This document shows, in pieces, positions 53,980 to 61,362 of a stretch of 64,000 nt of DNA; position 1 is the first letter of the stretch, and every line of letters begins with the position of its first letter. The translations under genes were made by a program, and so were the position numbers. The stretch comes from Methanoculleus bourgensis MS2 (GTDB taxonomy: Archaea; Halobacteriota; Methanomicrobia; Methanomicrobiales; Methanoculleaceae). A model generated the notes under the pieces. It ran no database searches and had not been told where the DNA came from. It saw only the letters and a list, made by a program, of their open reading frames with translations. The stretch is from NCBI RefSeq assembly GCF_000304355.2, contig NC_018227.2:2542001-2606000 (forward strand). Reading direction: 5' to 3'.

Positions 53980-54330
53980 TCAACCCACTTCCCGCAGATC
54001 CCCCCGTATCCGCCGCCGCATGTACGATCCCACCACCGCGCCTAGGACACGGTAGACTGGGTTGACCAGCACGTCCACGTAGTAACGCCTCCCCTTCTCC
54101 AGCCACCCCTTTCCGGCCCAGTAGGCGTGGTCCGTGGGAGCCAACTCGCCCAACTCATCGCAGGGCGCCCGCCCGACATGAAACGCCATCAAGTCGAACA
54201 ATCCCGGCTTTGTCCGCGTCCCCCTCCAGAGTGCGGCAAGAAAGGCATCTGCCGCCGCCTGCAACTTCCATGAGGCACCCTTTTGAGTACCGGCAGGAAC
54301 AATCGGGCACAGTCCTTCATTGTGAATTTG
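53980..54330 (-). pseudogene. C-terminal fragment of a flavodoxin-family reductase
   Basis: An open stretch encoding WKLQAAADAFLAALWRGTR, PGLFDLMAFHVGRA and AYWAGKGWLEKGRRYYVDV. This resembles the C-terminal region of NAD(P)H-dependent FMN-reductase / flavodoxin-family proteins. Upstream codons stay open (to about 54330) but the flavin-binding N-terminal domain is missing, and no proper start is present. It is probably a remnant left at the island edge. The family call is from memory and moderate. Confidence 0.45.
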
Positions 54331-54437
54331 AGACCTCCGTTATATGCAGACAGTCTCCCTCCCGATAGGCTCCGCTCATTCTCGACCGCTCCAATACTGC
54401 AAAGGGGGTAATGGGGAGAAAGTATCCCCGGCAGACC

Positions 54438-54842
54438 TCAGGGCGCAGGGGCGGGAACCACGAGGAACGTGGAGTACCCGTCGCTGGTGTTCCTTGTCAC
54501 GTGACCTCTGCCCGAGGTGTCTTCCAGCAGGACCAGATCCCCGGGACCGAACCGCCTGACTGTCCCGTCCGTCGTCTCCATCTCCACCTCGCCCGACAGG
54601 AGGGCGAGGAACTGCCGGGTGGGGGCCGGGTGCAGTTCGCCGATCCAGCCGGGCTCGAATGTGTAAAAGCGATACTTCGACGCGGCCCTATCCTCGGAGA
54701 CATAGAACGGGGCGGCGGGCGGCGCTGCACGCGCGAGGCTCTGTTCGACCGTCACGACATCGAAGTGAGAGTCACCCTGCGAGTCCGTGTAGATTCGGTG
54801 ATATGTCAGCCGGGTGAGATTGGAGGTGGACGTTTTCGTCAT
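54438..54842 (-). CDS. Cupin-domain protein
   Basis: A 134-residue single cupin. The strands ELHPAPTRQFLALLSGEVEME and FGPGDLVLLEDTSGRGHVTRN correspond to the two cupin motifs. The metal site is partial (HPxPxxQ and H), so metal binding is plausible but not certain. Likely a small-molecule binding or sensing protein. Nothing nearby gives its substrate. Confidence 0.78.
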   Translation of the reverse strand: MTKTSTSNLTRLTYHRIYTDSQGDSHFDVVTVEQSLARAAPPAAPFYVSEDRAASKYRFYTFEPGWIGELHPAPTRQFLALLSGEVEMETTDGTVRRFGPGDLVLLEDTSGRGHVTRNTSDGYSTFLVVPAPAP

Positions 54843-55042
54843 GATTTCCCTCGGTGCAATCTGCAGGTCGGGACGACCTTACCGACAGGGTTACAAGACT
54901 GGCCAGGGAAGAATAAATGTTACGACGGATCCCTGGTCTCAGGATATTGGTCGCTGCGTTCTGATCGTGGTCCATGGATGACCGAATTGCACATGGGGTA
55001 TGGAAAAGGTTAAGCCCCACTCCTGTATCTCTACGTTACCGT

Positions 55043-55798
55043 ATGCCGGATGGGATCCTGGTCTGGGTTTACTGGCTGATCGGGCTTTCTCTTGTCACCT
55101 ACCTCTCGGTCTATATCGTGCGACGATACCGCGAATACGCCTTTGCCGCCCTCACTGGCTTCTTCATTATATACCTCGGGGCCTCGCAGATCCTCGCTAC
55201 GCGTATCATTGTCTTTGACCTCGGCCTGGTCACCTTCTTTGCCCCTGCCTCCGTCTTCGTCTACCCCTTCACCGCACAGGTGATCGATATGATCAACGAG
55301 GTCTACGGTGAGAGAATGACGTATGTGGCGATCCTGATCGCTTTCGCCACCCAGATACTCCTGATGATCTTCCTCGCCATCGGAAATACCCTCGCCCCAG
55401 CCCCCTTTTTCGGCTATGAGGAGGCCTGGCAGAACATCTTTGCCCTCTCCCTGCGGATCACGGCAGCAAGCTGGATGGCGTTTCTGATCGCCGCCAACCT
55501 GGACGCCTATATTTTTGCCAGGCTGAAACGGAGGTTTCTGCGGCGGGAGGAGGCCTTCTCAGGCAACGCGCTCGTAAACCCGTACGTCTGGCTCCGTTCC
55601 AGTGCGAGCGATGCGATAAACCTCACACTCGACTCCCTCATCTTCGTGACACTGGCTTTCTCCGGGGTGGCTCCGTTGCTACCGCTGATCATCGGCCAGA
55701 TCGTTGCTAAAAACATCATTGGTTTTCTGGATAATCCCTGGTTTGTCTGGTACAAGAGCATGCTGCGGAAAGAAGAGGCCGGGCTGGAGGTTGCGTAG
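55043..55798 (+). CDS. Queuosine/archaeosine precursor transporter (YhhQ/VUT family)
   Basis: A 251-residue membrane protein with about six helices. Family marks are GASQILATRIIVFDLG, FVYPFTAQVIDMINEVYGE and the later SDAINLTLDSLIFVTLAFSG. The family imports preQ0/preQ1 or queuosine. In archaea this would feed archaeosine in tRNA, the pathway of the RaSEA-like enzyme at 5597. The ATG at 55043 (MPDGILVWVY) is chosen; the longer frame from 54974 adds 23 polar residues without support. Confidence 0.87.
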   Translation: MPDGILVWVYWLIGLSLVTYLSVYIVRRYREYAFAALTGFFIIYLGASQILATRIIVFDLGLVTFFAPASVFVYPFTAQVIDMINEVYGERMTYVAILIAFATQILLMIFLAIGNTLAPAPFFGYEEAWQNIFALSLRITAASWMAFLIAANLDAYIFARLKRRFLRREEAFSGNALVNPYVWLRSSASDAINLTLDSLIFVTLAFSGVAPLLPLIIGQIVAKNIIGFLDNPWFVWYKSMLRKEEAGLEVA

Positions 55799-55909
55799 GA
55801 CGTCACGCAATCATCGATATCGTGCAGGACCGAGGAAACCTCTATATACTCGGTTATACGCTGGCTCGCTCGGGAGTACTTACCCGCTGAAGTGTATGGG
55901 GAGGTTGTC

Positions 55910-56197
55910 ATGTTCATCAATATCGTGGAGTTTCCGCCGATCAAGGAAGGAAAAGATGCTGAATTTAAGGGGTGGTTTAAGGAGTCCAACGCGGCCTTTA
56001 TGAAATATGACGGGTTTATTTCACGAAGGCTTCTGGTCTCGGATAAAGGATCGTACGCGGCGATCGTCGAGCACCGGAGTAAGGACACGTTCATGAAGAT
56101 GCATACGAGCAAGGAGCATGCGATTCTGCGTGCGAAAGGCGATCTCCTGATGGACGGGAACCCGAAACCACACTTCTACGACGTTGTCGACCTGTAG
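55910..56197 (+). CDS. Antibiotic-biosynthesis-monooxygenase-like (ABM) small protein
   Basis: A 95-residue dimeric alpha/beta-barrel type protein: MFINIVEFPPIKEGKDAEF, FKESNAAFMKYDGFISRRLL and HRSKDTFMKMHTSKEHAI. ABM-domain proteins act on quinones or haem or simply bind small ligands. GGGAGG lies seven bases before the ATG at 55910, which fixes the start. It stands alone. Confidence 0.78.
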   Translation: MFINIVEFPPIKEGKDAEFKGWFKESNAAFMKYDGFISRRLLVSDKGSYAAIVEHRSKDTFMKMHTSKEHAILRAKGDLLMDGNPKPHFYDVVDL

Positions 56198-56628
56198 TTT
56201 GGGTGAAAAGGTGTCTGTGGTAGTCTAGCAGCGTGATATCGGAAGTGGGGGGTTGTAAGATTTGCAGATACCCATTTCCTCAAATAACGGTGCGATGGGG
56301 GGGGGATTTGAGCCACTTTGAAGCGAGGTTGTAGCTACAGGATGATCGGTCATCAGGGATCGTGTTTTCCCGCGTGGATTGATTCCATGCTCCTGTCGGC
56401 TATGGCCTCTCCTCATCGCCGCGTATGGCCGATGTGGCGTTCAGGTATGGAATGCACATCTATGCTGGTTCCGCAGAAGAACACTTGAACTACATCCTTA
56501 ATCCCACGCATGTCAACGGCGCCTGTGAGGACAGGCGGATCGCCTACGTAGTCAGGCGCACCGCTTCCGACAACCTTCATCTTCCCCGAAATCCCACTAA
56601 GGTATCAACAGAGGGTTCCGGGAGCAGT
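56198..56628. other. Gene-free spacer
   Basis: A 430-base gap before the shikimate kinase. The kinase frame stays open to 56425, but those 68 codons look non-coding. A run of eight or nine G near 56297 is the only notable feature. Confidence 0.4.
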
Positions 56629-57129
56629 ATGCATCACCACAAAAACATCATTCTCATCGGCATGCCCGGTGCAGGGAAGAGCACCGTGGGCGTCATCCTC
56701 GCAAAATCTCTCGGCATGCAGTTTATCGATACGGATATCCTGATACAGGAACGGGCCGGGAAGATGCTCCAGGAGATCCTTGACGAAGACGGGCCTGATG
56801 CGTTCAAGCGGATCGAGGAAGAGACGATCCTCTCCCTTCAGCCCCGCCATGCAGTGATCGCGACGGGCGGCAGCGCGGTGTGCAGCGGGGATGCGATGGC
56901 ACACCTGAAGTCGGCAGGGGTGGTCGTGTACCTCGAGATCGCGTATGACGAGATGGAAAAGAGGCTCAAGAACATCACGACCCGGGGGATAGTCCTCCTT
57001 CCGGGCCAGAGTCTCCGCGGGATGTACGATGGGCGCATCCCGCTGTACGAGAAGTACGCCGATCTCACCATCGCATGTTCGGATGAGGACCTTGAATCTT
57101 TGGTCCGGCGCGTGATCGAAGCGTTGTAA
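56629..57129 (+). CDS. aroK: Shikimate kinase, bacterial AroK type
   Basis: A 166-residue P-loop kinase. Walker A is GMPGAGKSTVG, followed by FIDTDILIQERAG (the shikimate-binding DTD), the GGSAVCS loop (usual GGG-x-V) and the ADLTIACSDED end. It phosphorylates shikimate in aromatic amino-acid synthesis. Many archaea instead use a GHMP-type shikimate kinase, so this bacterial form may have been acquired. It lacks the usual lid Arg context (RPLL is replaced by GIVLLPG), so a related small-molecule kinase is possible. GGGAG precedes the ATG. Confidence 0.7.
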   Translation: MHHHKNIILIGMPGAGKSTVGVILAKSLGMQFIDTDILIQERAGKMLQEILDEDGPDAFKRIEEETILSLQPRHAVIATGGSAVCSGDAMAHLKSAGVVVYLEIAYDEMEKRLKNITTRGIVLLPGQSLRGMYDGRIPLYEKYADLTIACSDEDLESLVRRVIEAL

Positions 57130-57245
57130 AGAGTCCGGACGGTGCTAGGGTCCATGCAATCCGGGGATAGGGAGATCTCATTCAAACGTCAGAACCGATA
57201 TGTCGTGAATATCTAGTTTTAGCACAAAAAGAAGCGGTTAACGAG

Positions 57246-57307
57246 GGGCTCGGGGCGATTCGAACGCCCGGTCTTCGCCGTGTGAAGGCGACGTCATAAC
57301 CAGTTAG
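57246..57307 (-). pseudogene. 5'-truncated tRNA-Val (CAC)
   Basis: On the minus strand this holds part of the D loop (CTAACTGGTTATGAC), a full anticodon arm CGCC-TTCACAC-GGCG with anticodon CAC, a T arm GGGCG-TTCGAAT-CGCCC and the 3' acceptor strand CGAGCCC. The matching 5' acceptor strand GGGCTCG and 5' D stem are missing; their place is taken by AAATGATACA from the adjoining repeat. The discriminator base would be C instead of the expected A. It cannot make a functional tRNA. Confidence 0.8.
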
Positions 57308-57500
57308 TGTATCATTTCATCTAATATTGTCCATGCAATACCATCTCACGCGAAGGGCGCGAAGCCGCGAAGTTCGGTTGCTGGGCGGCATAGTCCCCTT
57401 CGCGTTCTCACGCGTGCTTCCGCATGAGGTGGCGATCGCTCACCCCGCATCAGGACCCGCACCATAAGGTGAAACGGTCCACTAGTGGTCTTTGTCATCT
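57308..57500 (+). repeat. CGCGAAG dispersed repeat family, copy 3
   Basis: It starts at the tRNA breakpoint with CATCTAATATTGTCCATGCA, then CTCACGCGAAGGGCGCGAAG, and closes with AGGTGAAACGGTCCACT near 57467-57483. The first part matches the 19.4-kb copy and the last part the 31.9-kb copy. Confidence 0.7.
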
Positions 57501-57569
57501 TAAATTGCTGTGTTGCACAATTCCATCCCCTGCATTTCACTCACGCGAAATCCGTGTGGTTGCTACCCC

Positions 57570-57962
57570 CTACCTCCCCTCCCTCCGCGACGGGCACCCC
57601 TCACTGAACCCGCAGGTCGCGTGACACGTCTTTGCGGGGAGGTTGTCCCTCTTCTCGGCCCAGCGCACCAGCGGAACGATCGCTTCGCAGAGCTGGCGCC
57701 CGTCCTCAGTCAGCGAGTATTCCACCCGGGGCGGGATCTCGGGGAACGCCTCCCGCTGGATCAGCCCTTCCCTCTGCAGTTCCTTCAGGGTGTCGGTGAG
57801 AGACTTCGGGCTGATCCCGCCGAGGATCTCCATGATGTCGTTGAACCGCAGCCGCTCGTGATGGCCGAGGATGCTGATGATCAGGATGGCCCATTTCTTC
57901 GCTATCGTGGTGATGATCCCCTCAAGGGGGCAGAGGCAGATCCGGTCGCTATCCTTCTCCAT
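57570..57962 (-). CDS. Cys-rich HxlR-family transcriptional regulator
   Basis: A 130-residue winged-helix HxlR protein: CPLEGIITTIAKKWAILIIS, FNDIMEILGGISPKSLTDTLKELQREGLI and VEYSLTEDGRQL. It has an N-terminal Cys pair (ICLCP) and a C-terminal cluster (TCHATCGFSEGCPS). Three to five Cys at both ends suggest metal or redox sensing. The start is the ATG at 57962 (a GTG six bases earlier is also in frame), without a ribosome site. It is divergent from a tiny Cys/His-rich gene across an AT-rich, palindrome-bearing spacer, so it may regulate both. Confidence 0.85.
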   Translation of the reverse strand: MEKDSDRICLCPLEGIITTIAKKWAILIISILGHHERLRFNDIMEILGGISPKSLTDTLKELQREGLIQREAFPEIPPRVEYSLTEDGRQLCEAIVPLVRWAEKRDNLPAKTCHATCGFSEGCPSRREGR

Positions 57963-57974
57963 AGTCACTACATT

Positions 57975-58030
57975 ACTATATACTTTGTATTATTAATACT
58001 ATCCAAACTATTGTGATAGTGTATACAAAG
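57975..58030. promoter_or_regulatory. Divergent promoter with inverted repeats
   Basis: ACTATATACTTTGTAT (57975-57990) and TAGTGTATACAAAG (58017-58030) are imperfect inverted partners. Between them lies GTATTATTAATAC (57987-57999), a near-palindrome. The block is AT-rich in a GC-rich genome and sits between the HxlR gene and the small Cys/His-rich gene. It fits an HxlR operator overlapping both TATA boxes. Confidence 0.55.
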
Positions 58031-58048
58031 CGAAGGAGGTGAATGTCG

Positions 58049-58222
58049 ATGTGTACACCGGTTCATCACCAGGGCTGCTCGTGTCATCACGGTTCCTGTG
58101 GATGCATGCAGTCCCTCACGATTGAGGAGGAGATCGCGATGCTGGAAGCCCAAAAGAAGCGGATGCAGGTCATGATCGATATGACAGACCGAAGGATCGA
58201 GAGCCTGAAGAAGAGGGCCTGA
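58049..58222 (+). CDS. 57-residue Cys/His-rich protein with coiled-coil tail
   Basis: A small gene too short for usual cut-offs. It begins MCTPVHHQGCSCHHGSCGCM (first 20 residues), with five Cys and four His, then a helical, highly charged tail (EEEIAMLEAQKKRMQVMID and DRRIESLKKRA). GGAGGTGA lies six bases before the ATG, an ideal archaeal ribosome site. An ATG two codons upstream is also in frame but too close to that site. The pattern suggests metal binding plus self-association. It is divergent from the Cys-rich HxlR regulator, its likely controller. Confidence 0.7.
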   Translation: MCTPVHHQGCSCHHGSCGCMQSLTIEEEIAMLEAQKKRMQVMIDMTDRRIESLKKRA

Positions 58223-58338
58223 ACGATTCGTTCTTTTTTCGTGGGCGGGTCTGGTCCTCCGCTCCGGCACCCGTGTCCACCCTCACAACCACCGGACCGA
58301 AGCAACTATGAATACTCCCCACCAAAATGCGAGTATCC

Positions 58339-58632
58339 ATGCAATCCCGGGAAGAGATCGTTGCGACCCTGCAGCGCCTCAAGGATGACATCGCCGCACG
58401 GTTTTCGGTCAGCCGGATCGGTACCTTCGGCTCTGTCGCTCGCGGTGAGCAGACCGAGGCAAGCGACATCGACATCCTCGTCGAGTTCTCCCGGCTGGTC
58501 GGGTTCTTCGCCTTCCTCGAGCTCGAAGAGTACCTCTCACTGCATCTCGGCGCTCCCGTCGACCTGGTGACTCCCGATGCCCTCAAACCCGCCATACGGG
58601 AGCGGGTGGCCGCCGAGGTCGCCTATGCCTGA
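58339..58632 (+). CDS. MNT-type nucleotidyltransferase (MntA-like), solitary
   Basis: A 97-residue minimal nucleotidyltransferase. The active site is IGTFGSVARGEQTEASDIDILVEF, giving GSxARG and SDxD (shown in two parts: GSVARGEQ and SDIDILV). MNT proteins usually pair with a HEPN ribonuclease, forming a toxin-antitoxin system in which MNT AMPylates HEPN. Here the next gene is a convergent ATPase and no HEPN frame is found, so the module is incomplete or acts elsewhere. The start ATG at 58339 (MQSREEIV) is favoured over an ATG four codons earlier. Confidence 0.82.
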   Translation: MQSREEIVATLQRLKDDIAARFSVSRIGTFGSVARGEQTEASDIDILVEFSRLVGFFAFLELEEYLSLHLGAPVDLVTPDALKPAIRERVAAEVAYA

Positions 58633-58673
58633 ACGGTCGGCAGGTAAGTAACTGCCCCAGGTCCTCCAACACC

Positions 58674-59972
58674 TCACACCGCCCCGAGCAGCCACTTCCA
58701 GAGCGGGACGCACCTGATACCCTCGACCTCCCCTGCCGTATCCTTCGTGATGAGCACAAGGTCCCTCACCCTATCGCCGAACGCCCCGGCAAATTCCCGG
58801 AGGGCGTCCGTCTCCCGCTCCGGGAGGGCGTCGGTGTATGAGACATTAATCGCGGCCAGGGTGTTGTCAGGGTTGTTCAGGACAAAATCCACCTCCCCCT
58901 CTCCCTTCCAGTAGTAGGGTTCAAACCCGCGTCGCTTCAGTTCGAGGAACACCAGGTTCTCAACACGCTTCCCCTCATCCGCCGAGAAGTTGAACGAAAC
59001 GGCGTTTCTGAGCCCGTTGTCGATGCAGTAGATCTTTTTGTTGTTCCGGGCCTGGGTCTTCAGAGAATAACTGAAGTACCGGACCTCGAAGAGAACCTTT
59101 GCCATCTCAGCATACCGGATGTACTCCCTGATCGTAACTGCATCGATTCCCAGCACCTGCTCCAGCTGTCGGTAGGAATACGGTGAGGCGATGTTTGTCA
59201 GGAGATACGCCAGGAGATCGCTCATCGCCCGCTGGTTGCGCACCTCGTTCACCTGGACAATGTCGCGGTAGACGATGCTATCGTAGTATGCCTTAAGGAG
59301 GTCTTTTCTGACCATCGCGTCGGTCTGCCGCACAACCTGCGGAAAACCGCCTTCGCTCAGGTACTGCCTGAGCATCTGCATAAGGATATACTTCCGATCA
59401 GCCAGCGTGATGGGGTCGGTTGCAACCTCCACCCCGTTGAAGAGGAGATACTCGTTGAAATCGAGCGGGTAGACCGGGATCGCCAGGTATCTCCCGCTGA
59501 TCAGCGTCGATAACTCCGAGTCGAGGAGATAGGAGGAAGACCCGGATATCACCAGCCTGAACTGTTTCCGGTCGTATACCGATTTGATCCAGCGTTCCCA
59601 TCCCGGGATGTTCTGGATCTCATCAAAGACCAGGAAGGCTCCTTCTTCGCCGCAGACCTCTTTGCGGTAGGTCTCAAGGACCGTCTCGAGCGGCCGGTCA
59701 AGCCTTGCTATCTCCGGCTCGTCACAGTTGACGAAGAGGACCTTCCTCGGCTCGACGCCCTGGCCGTGGATCAGGTCGTCAACAACCTGGTAGAGCAGGG
59801 TGGTCTTGCCTGACCGTCGCACGCCGCTCAGGACCACGATCTCCCCGGAGGCGAGGTACCTCTTGATCTTTGAAAAATAGCGTTCCCGACGCACGCCGGT
59901 CGCGAAGTCCCTGCCGCTCCACCAGGGATTGAGTGATACCAGGAGTTCAAGAAGATCGGTCATACTCTTCAT
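58674..59972 (-). CDS. AAA ATPase with DUF4143 domain
   Basis: About 432 residues. The AAA_14 part has Walker A SGVRRSGKTTLLYQ and Walker B AFLVFDEIQNIPGW; the DUF4143 part spans about 215-400 and includes KIYCIDNGLRNAVS and LELKRRGFEPYYWKGEGEVDFV, a nuclease-like core with E-V-D. The family is widespread in archaea with unknown function. Several starts (59963, 59972, 59990) are possible; TATA spacing and inverted repeats covering the frame's beginning at 60020 favour a start at 59963-59972. Confidence 0.8.
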   Translation of the reverse strand: MKSMTDLLELLVSLNPWWSGRDFATGVRRERYFSKIKRYLASGEIVVLSGVRRSGKTTLLYQVVDDLIHGQGVEPRKVLFVNCDEPEIARLDRPLETVLETYRKEVCGEEGAFLVFDEIQNIPGWERWIKSVYDRKQFRLVISGSSSYLLDSELSTLISGRYLAIPVYPLDFNEYLLFNGVEVATDPITLADRKYILMQMLRQYLSEGGFPQVVRQTDAMVRKDLLKAYYDSIVYRDIVQVNEVRNQRAMSDLLAYLLTNIASPYSYRQLEQVLGIDAVTIREYIRYAEMAKVLFEVRYFSYSLKTQARNNKKIYCIDNGLRNAVSFNFSADEGKRVENLVFLELKRRGFEPYYWKGEGEVDFVLNNPDNTLAAINVSYTDALPERETDALREFAGAFGDRVRDLVLITKDTAGEVEGIRCVPLWKWLLGAV

Positions 59973-60000
59973 GTGGGTATAACCAGCCATAAATGTATGT

Positions 60001-60054
60001 TTTTGAGTGGTTATAATCACTCAAAAATTCTAATGTTCATGGGGTTATAACCCC
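60001..60054. promoter_or_regulatory. Two inverted repeats between DUF4143 ATPase and endonuclease Q genes
   Basis: TTTTGAGTG (60001-60009) and CACTCAAAA (60018-60026) are perfect 9-base arms around GTTATAAT. GGGGTTATAACCCC (60041-60054) is a perfect 14-base palindrome. Both centre on TTATAA, a TATA-like word, in the divergent spacer. They look like paired operators. Confidence 0.6.
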
Positions 60055-60115
60055 CTATAGATCCAGGGCCGGCGCCCCGCACCCTCATCTTGGATAAGCA
60101 CCAACCCTTCTCCAG

Positions 60116-61276
60116 ATGCTCCTCAACGCCGACCTTCACATCCACTCCCCCTACTCGATGGCCACCTCGCGGTCCATGACGCCGGAGTCGCTCCTTGCAG
60201 CCGCCCGGATGAAAGGCCTCGACATCCTCGGGAGCGGCGACGCCCTCCACCCCGCGTGGCGTGCGGCGTGGCGGGACCGTCCCGAAGACGGCTCCGGGAT
60301 CGTGGTCGTCCCCACCGCCGAGGTCGAAGACCGGCACCGGGTCCACCACCTCATCCTCGCCGAATCCTTCGACCAGTTCGCCGAACTCGCTGAGGTCTTC
60401 GCCCCCCACAGCAAGAACGTCGCGACCGCGGGCCGGCCCCACGTCGCCCTCGGCGGTGAAGTGATCGCCTCCGCGGTCCACGACCTCGGCGGGCTCATCG
60501 GCCCCGCCCACGCCTTCACCCCCTGGACATCCCTCTACGCCCGGTTCGAGAGCCCGGCCGGGTGCTACGGCAGCGAACGGATCGACTTCCTCGAACTCGG
60601 GCTCTCTGCCGACACCTCCTACGCCGCAGGCATCCCCGACCTCGCCGGTATCCCTTTCATCTCCAGTTCCGATGCCCACAGCGCAACCCCGGTCAGGCTC
60701 GGCCGGGAGTTCACCCGGCTCGATGTTGGGGTGCCCGGGGTGCGGGGGGTCCTCGACGCGGTTGCCGGCGCGAGGATCACCATGAACGCCGGGTTCTTCC
60801 CTGAGGAGGGGAAGTACAACCGCACCGCCTGCATACACTGCTTTCGCCACTACTCCCTCAAAGAGGCTGAGGCGCTCGGGTGGCGGTGCCCGGAGGACGG
60901 GAAGCGGATCAAGAAAGGCGTCGCCGACCGGGCGGCGGAACTCGCCGCCGCGGCCCCGCCGGAGCGCCGCCCCCCGTACCTCCACATCATCCCGCTCGGC
61001 GAGATCATCGCCCGGGTCCTCGGCACCGCATCCCCGGCAACCCGGCGGTGCGGCGCCCTTTACGCCGAACTCCTCGCGGCGTTCGGGGACGAGATCACCA
61101 TCCTCACCGCCGCTCCCACCGGGGATATCAGGGCGGTCCACCCGGGTGTGGGCGACGCGGTCGAGGCCCTGAGAATCGGCCGAATAACCCTTCATCCTGG
61201 TGGAGGGGGTCGCTATGGGGGGTTTTCGTTCGACGAGCCCGCGGCAGGAGGCCGGCCGCCCCACGGGTCGATCTGA
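60116..61276 (+). CDS. endoQ: Endonuclease Q
   Basis: A 386-residue EndoQ protein (TIGR00375 type), which nicks DNA 5' to deaminated bases such as uracil and hypoxanthine. The PHP-like catalytic core includes NADLHIHSPYSMATS, SGDALHPAW, GPAHAFTPW and SSSDAHSATP. A zinc site follows (CIHCFRHYSLKEAEAL, then WRCPEDG), then helical C-terminal domains (IIPLGEIIARVLG). It is an archaeal repair enzyme that starts alternative excision repair. It is divergent from the DUF4143 ATPase across a spacer with two palindromes. Confidence 0.88.
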   Translation: MLLNADLHIHSPYSMATSRSMTPESLLAAARMKGLDILGSGDALHPAWRAAWRDRPEDGSGIVVVPTAEVEDRHRVHHLILAESFDQFAELAEVFAPHSKNVATAGRPHVALGGEVIASAVHDLGGLIGPAHAFTPWTSLYARFESPAGCYGSERIDFLELGLSADTSYAAGIPDLAGIPFISSSDAHSATPVRLGREFTRLDVGVPGVRGVLDAVAGARITMNAGFFPEEGKYNRTACIHCFRHYSLKEAEALGWRCPEDGKRIKKGVADRAAELAAAAPPERRPPYLHIIPLGEIIARVLGTASPATRRCGALYAELLAAFGDEITILTAAPTGDIRAVHPGVGDAVEALRIGRITLHPGGGGRYGGFSFDEPAAGGRPPHGSI

Positions 61277-61326
61277 TACCGTTATAATGGATTTATGCCT
61301 CGCATTTTGGTTTTCCGGCACGGGGT

Positions 61327-61351
61327 AAAGTTTATTTATGCCTGGAGGCAT
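61327..61351 (+). promoter_or_regulatory. TATA box and short inverted repeat before lipoprotein gene
   Basis: AGTTTATTTATG (61329-61340) runs into ATGCCT-GG-AGGCAT (61338-61351), a 14-base inverted repeat, ending 11 bases before the ATG at 61363. Position fits promoter plus operator with a very short leader. Confidence 0.45.
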
Positions 61352-61362
61352 CGTTCCACCCC

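Noticed and set aside
57243-57320. An intact tRNA-Val gene
   Set aside because: The 5' acceptor strand GGGCTCG and 5' D stem are absent and no alternative pairing is found.
58624-58680. A HEPN partner for the MNT gene
   Set aside because: Only about 40 bases separate the MNT stop from the convergent ATPase stop, too short for any gene.
60017-61351. A 444-codon minus-strand open frame
   Set aside because: It lies opposite endonuclease Q and is almost all Gly, Asp, Val, Arg and Pro.
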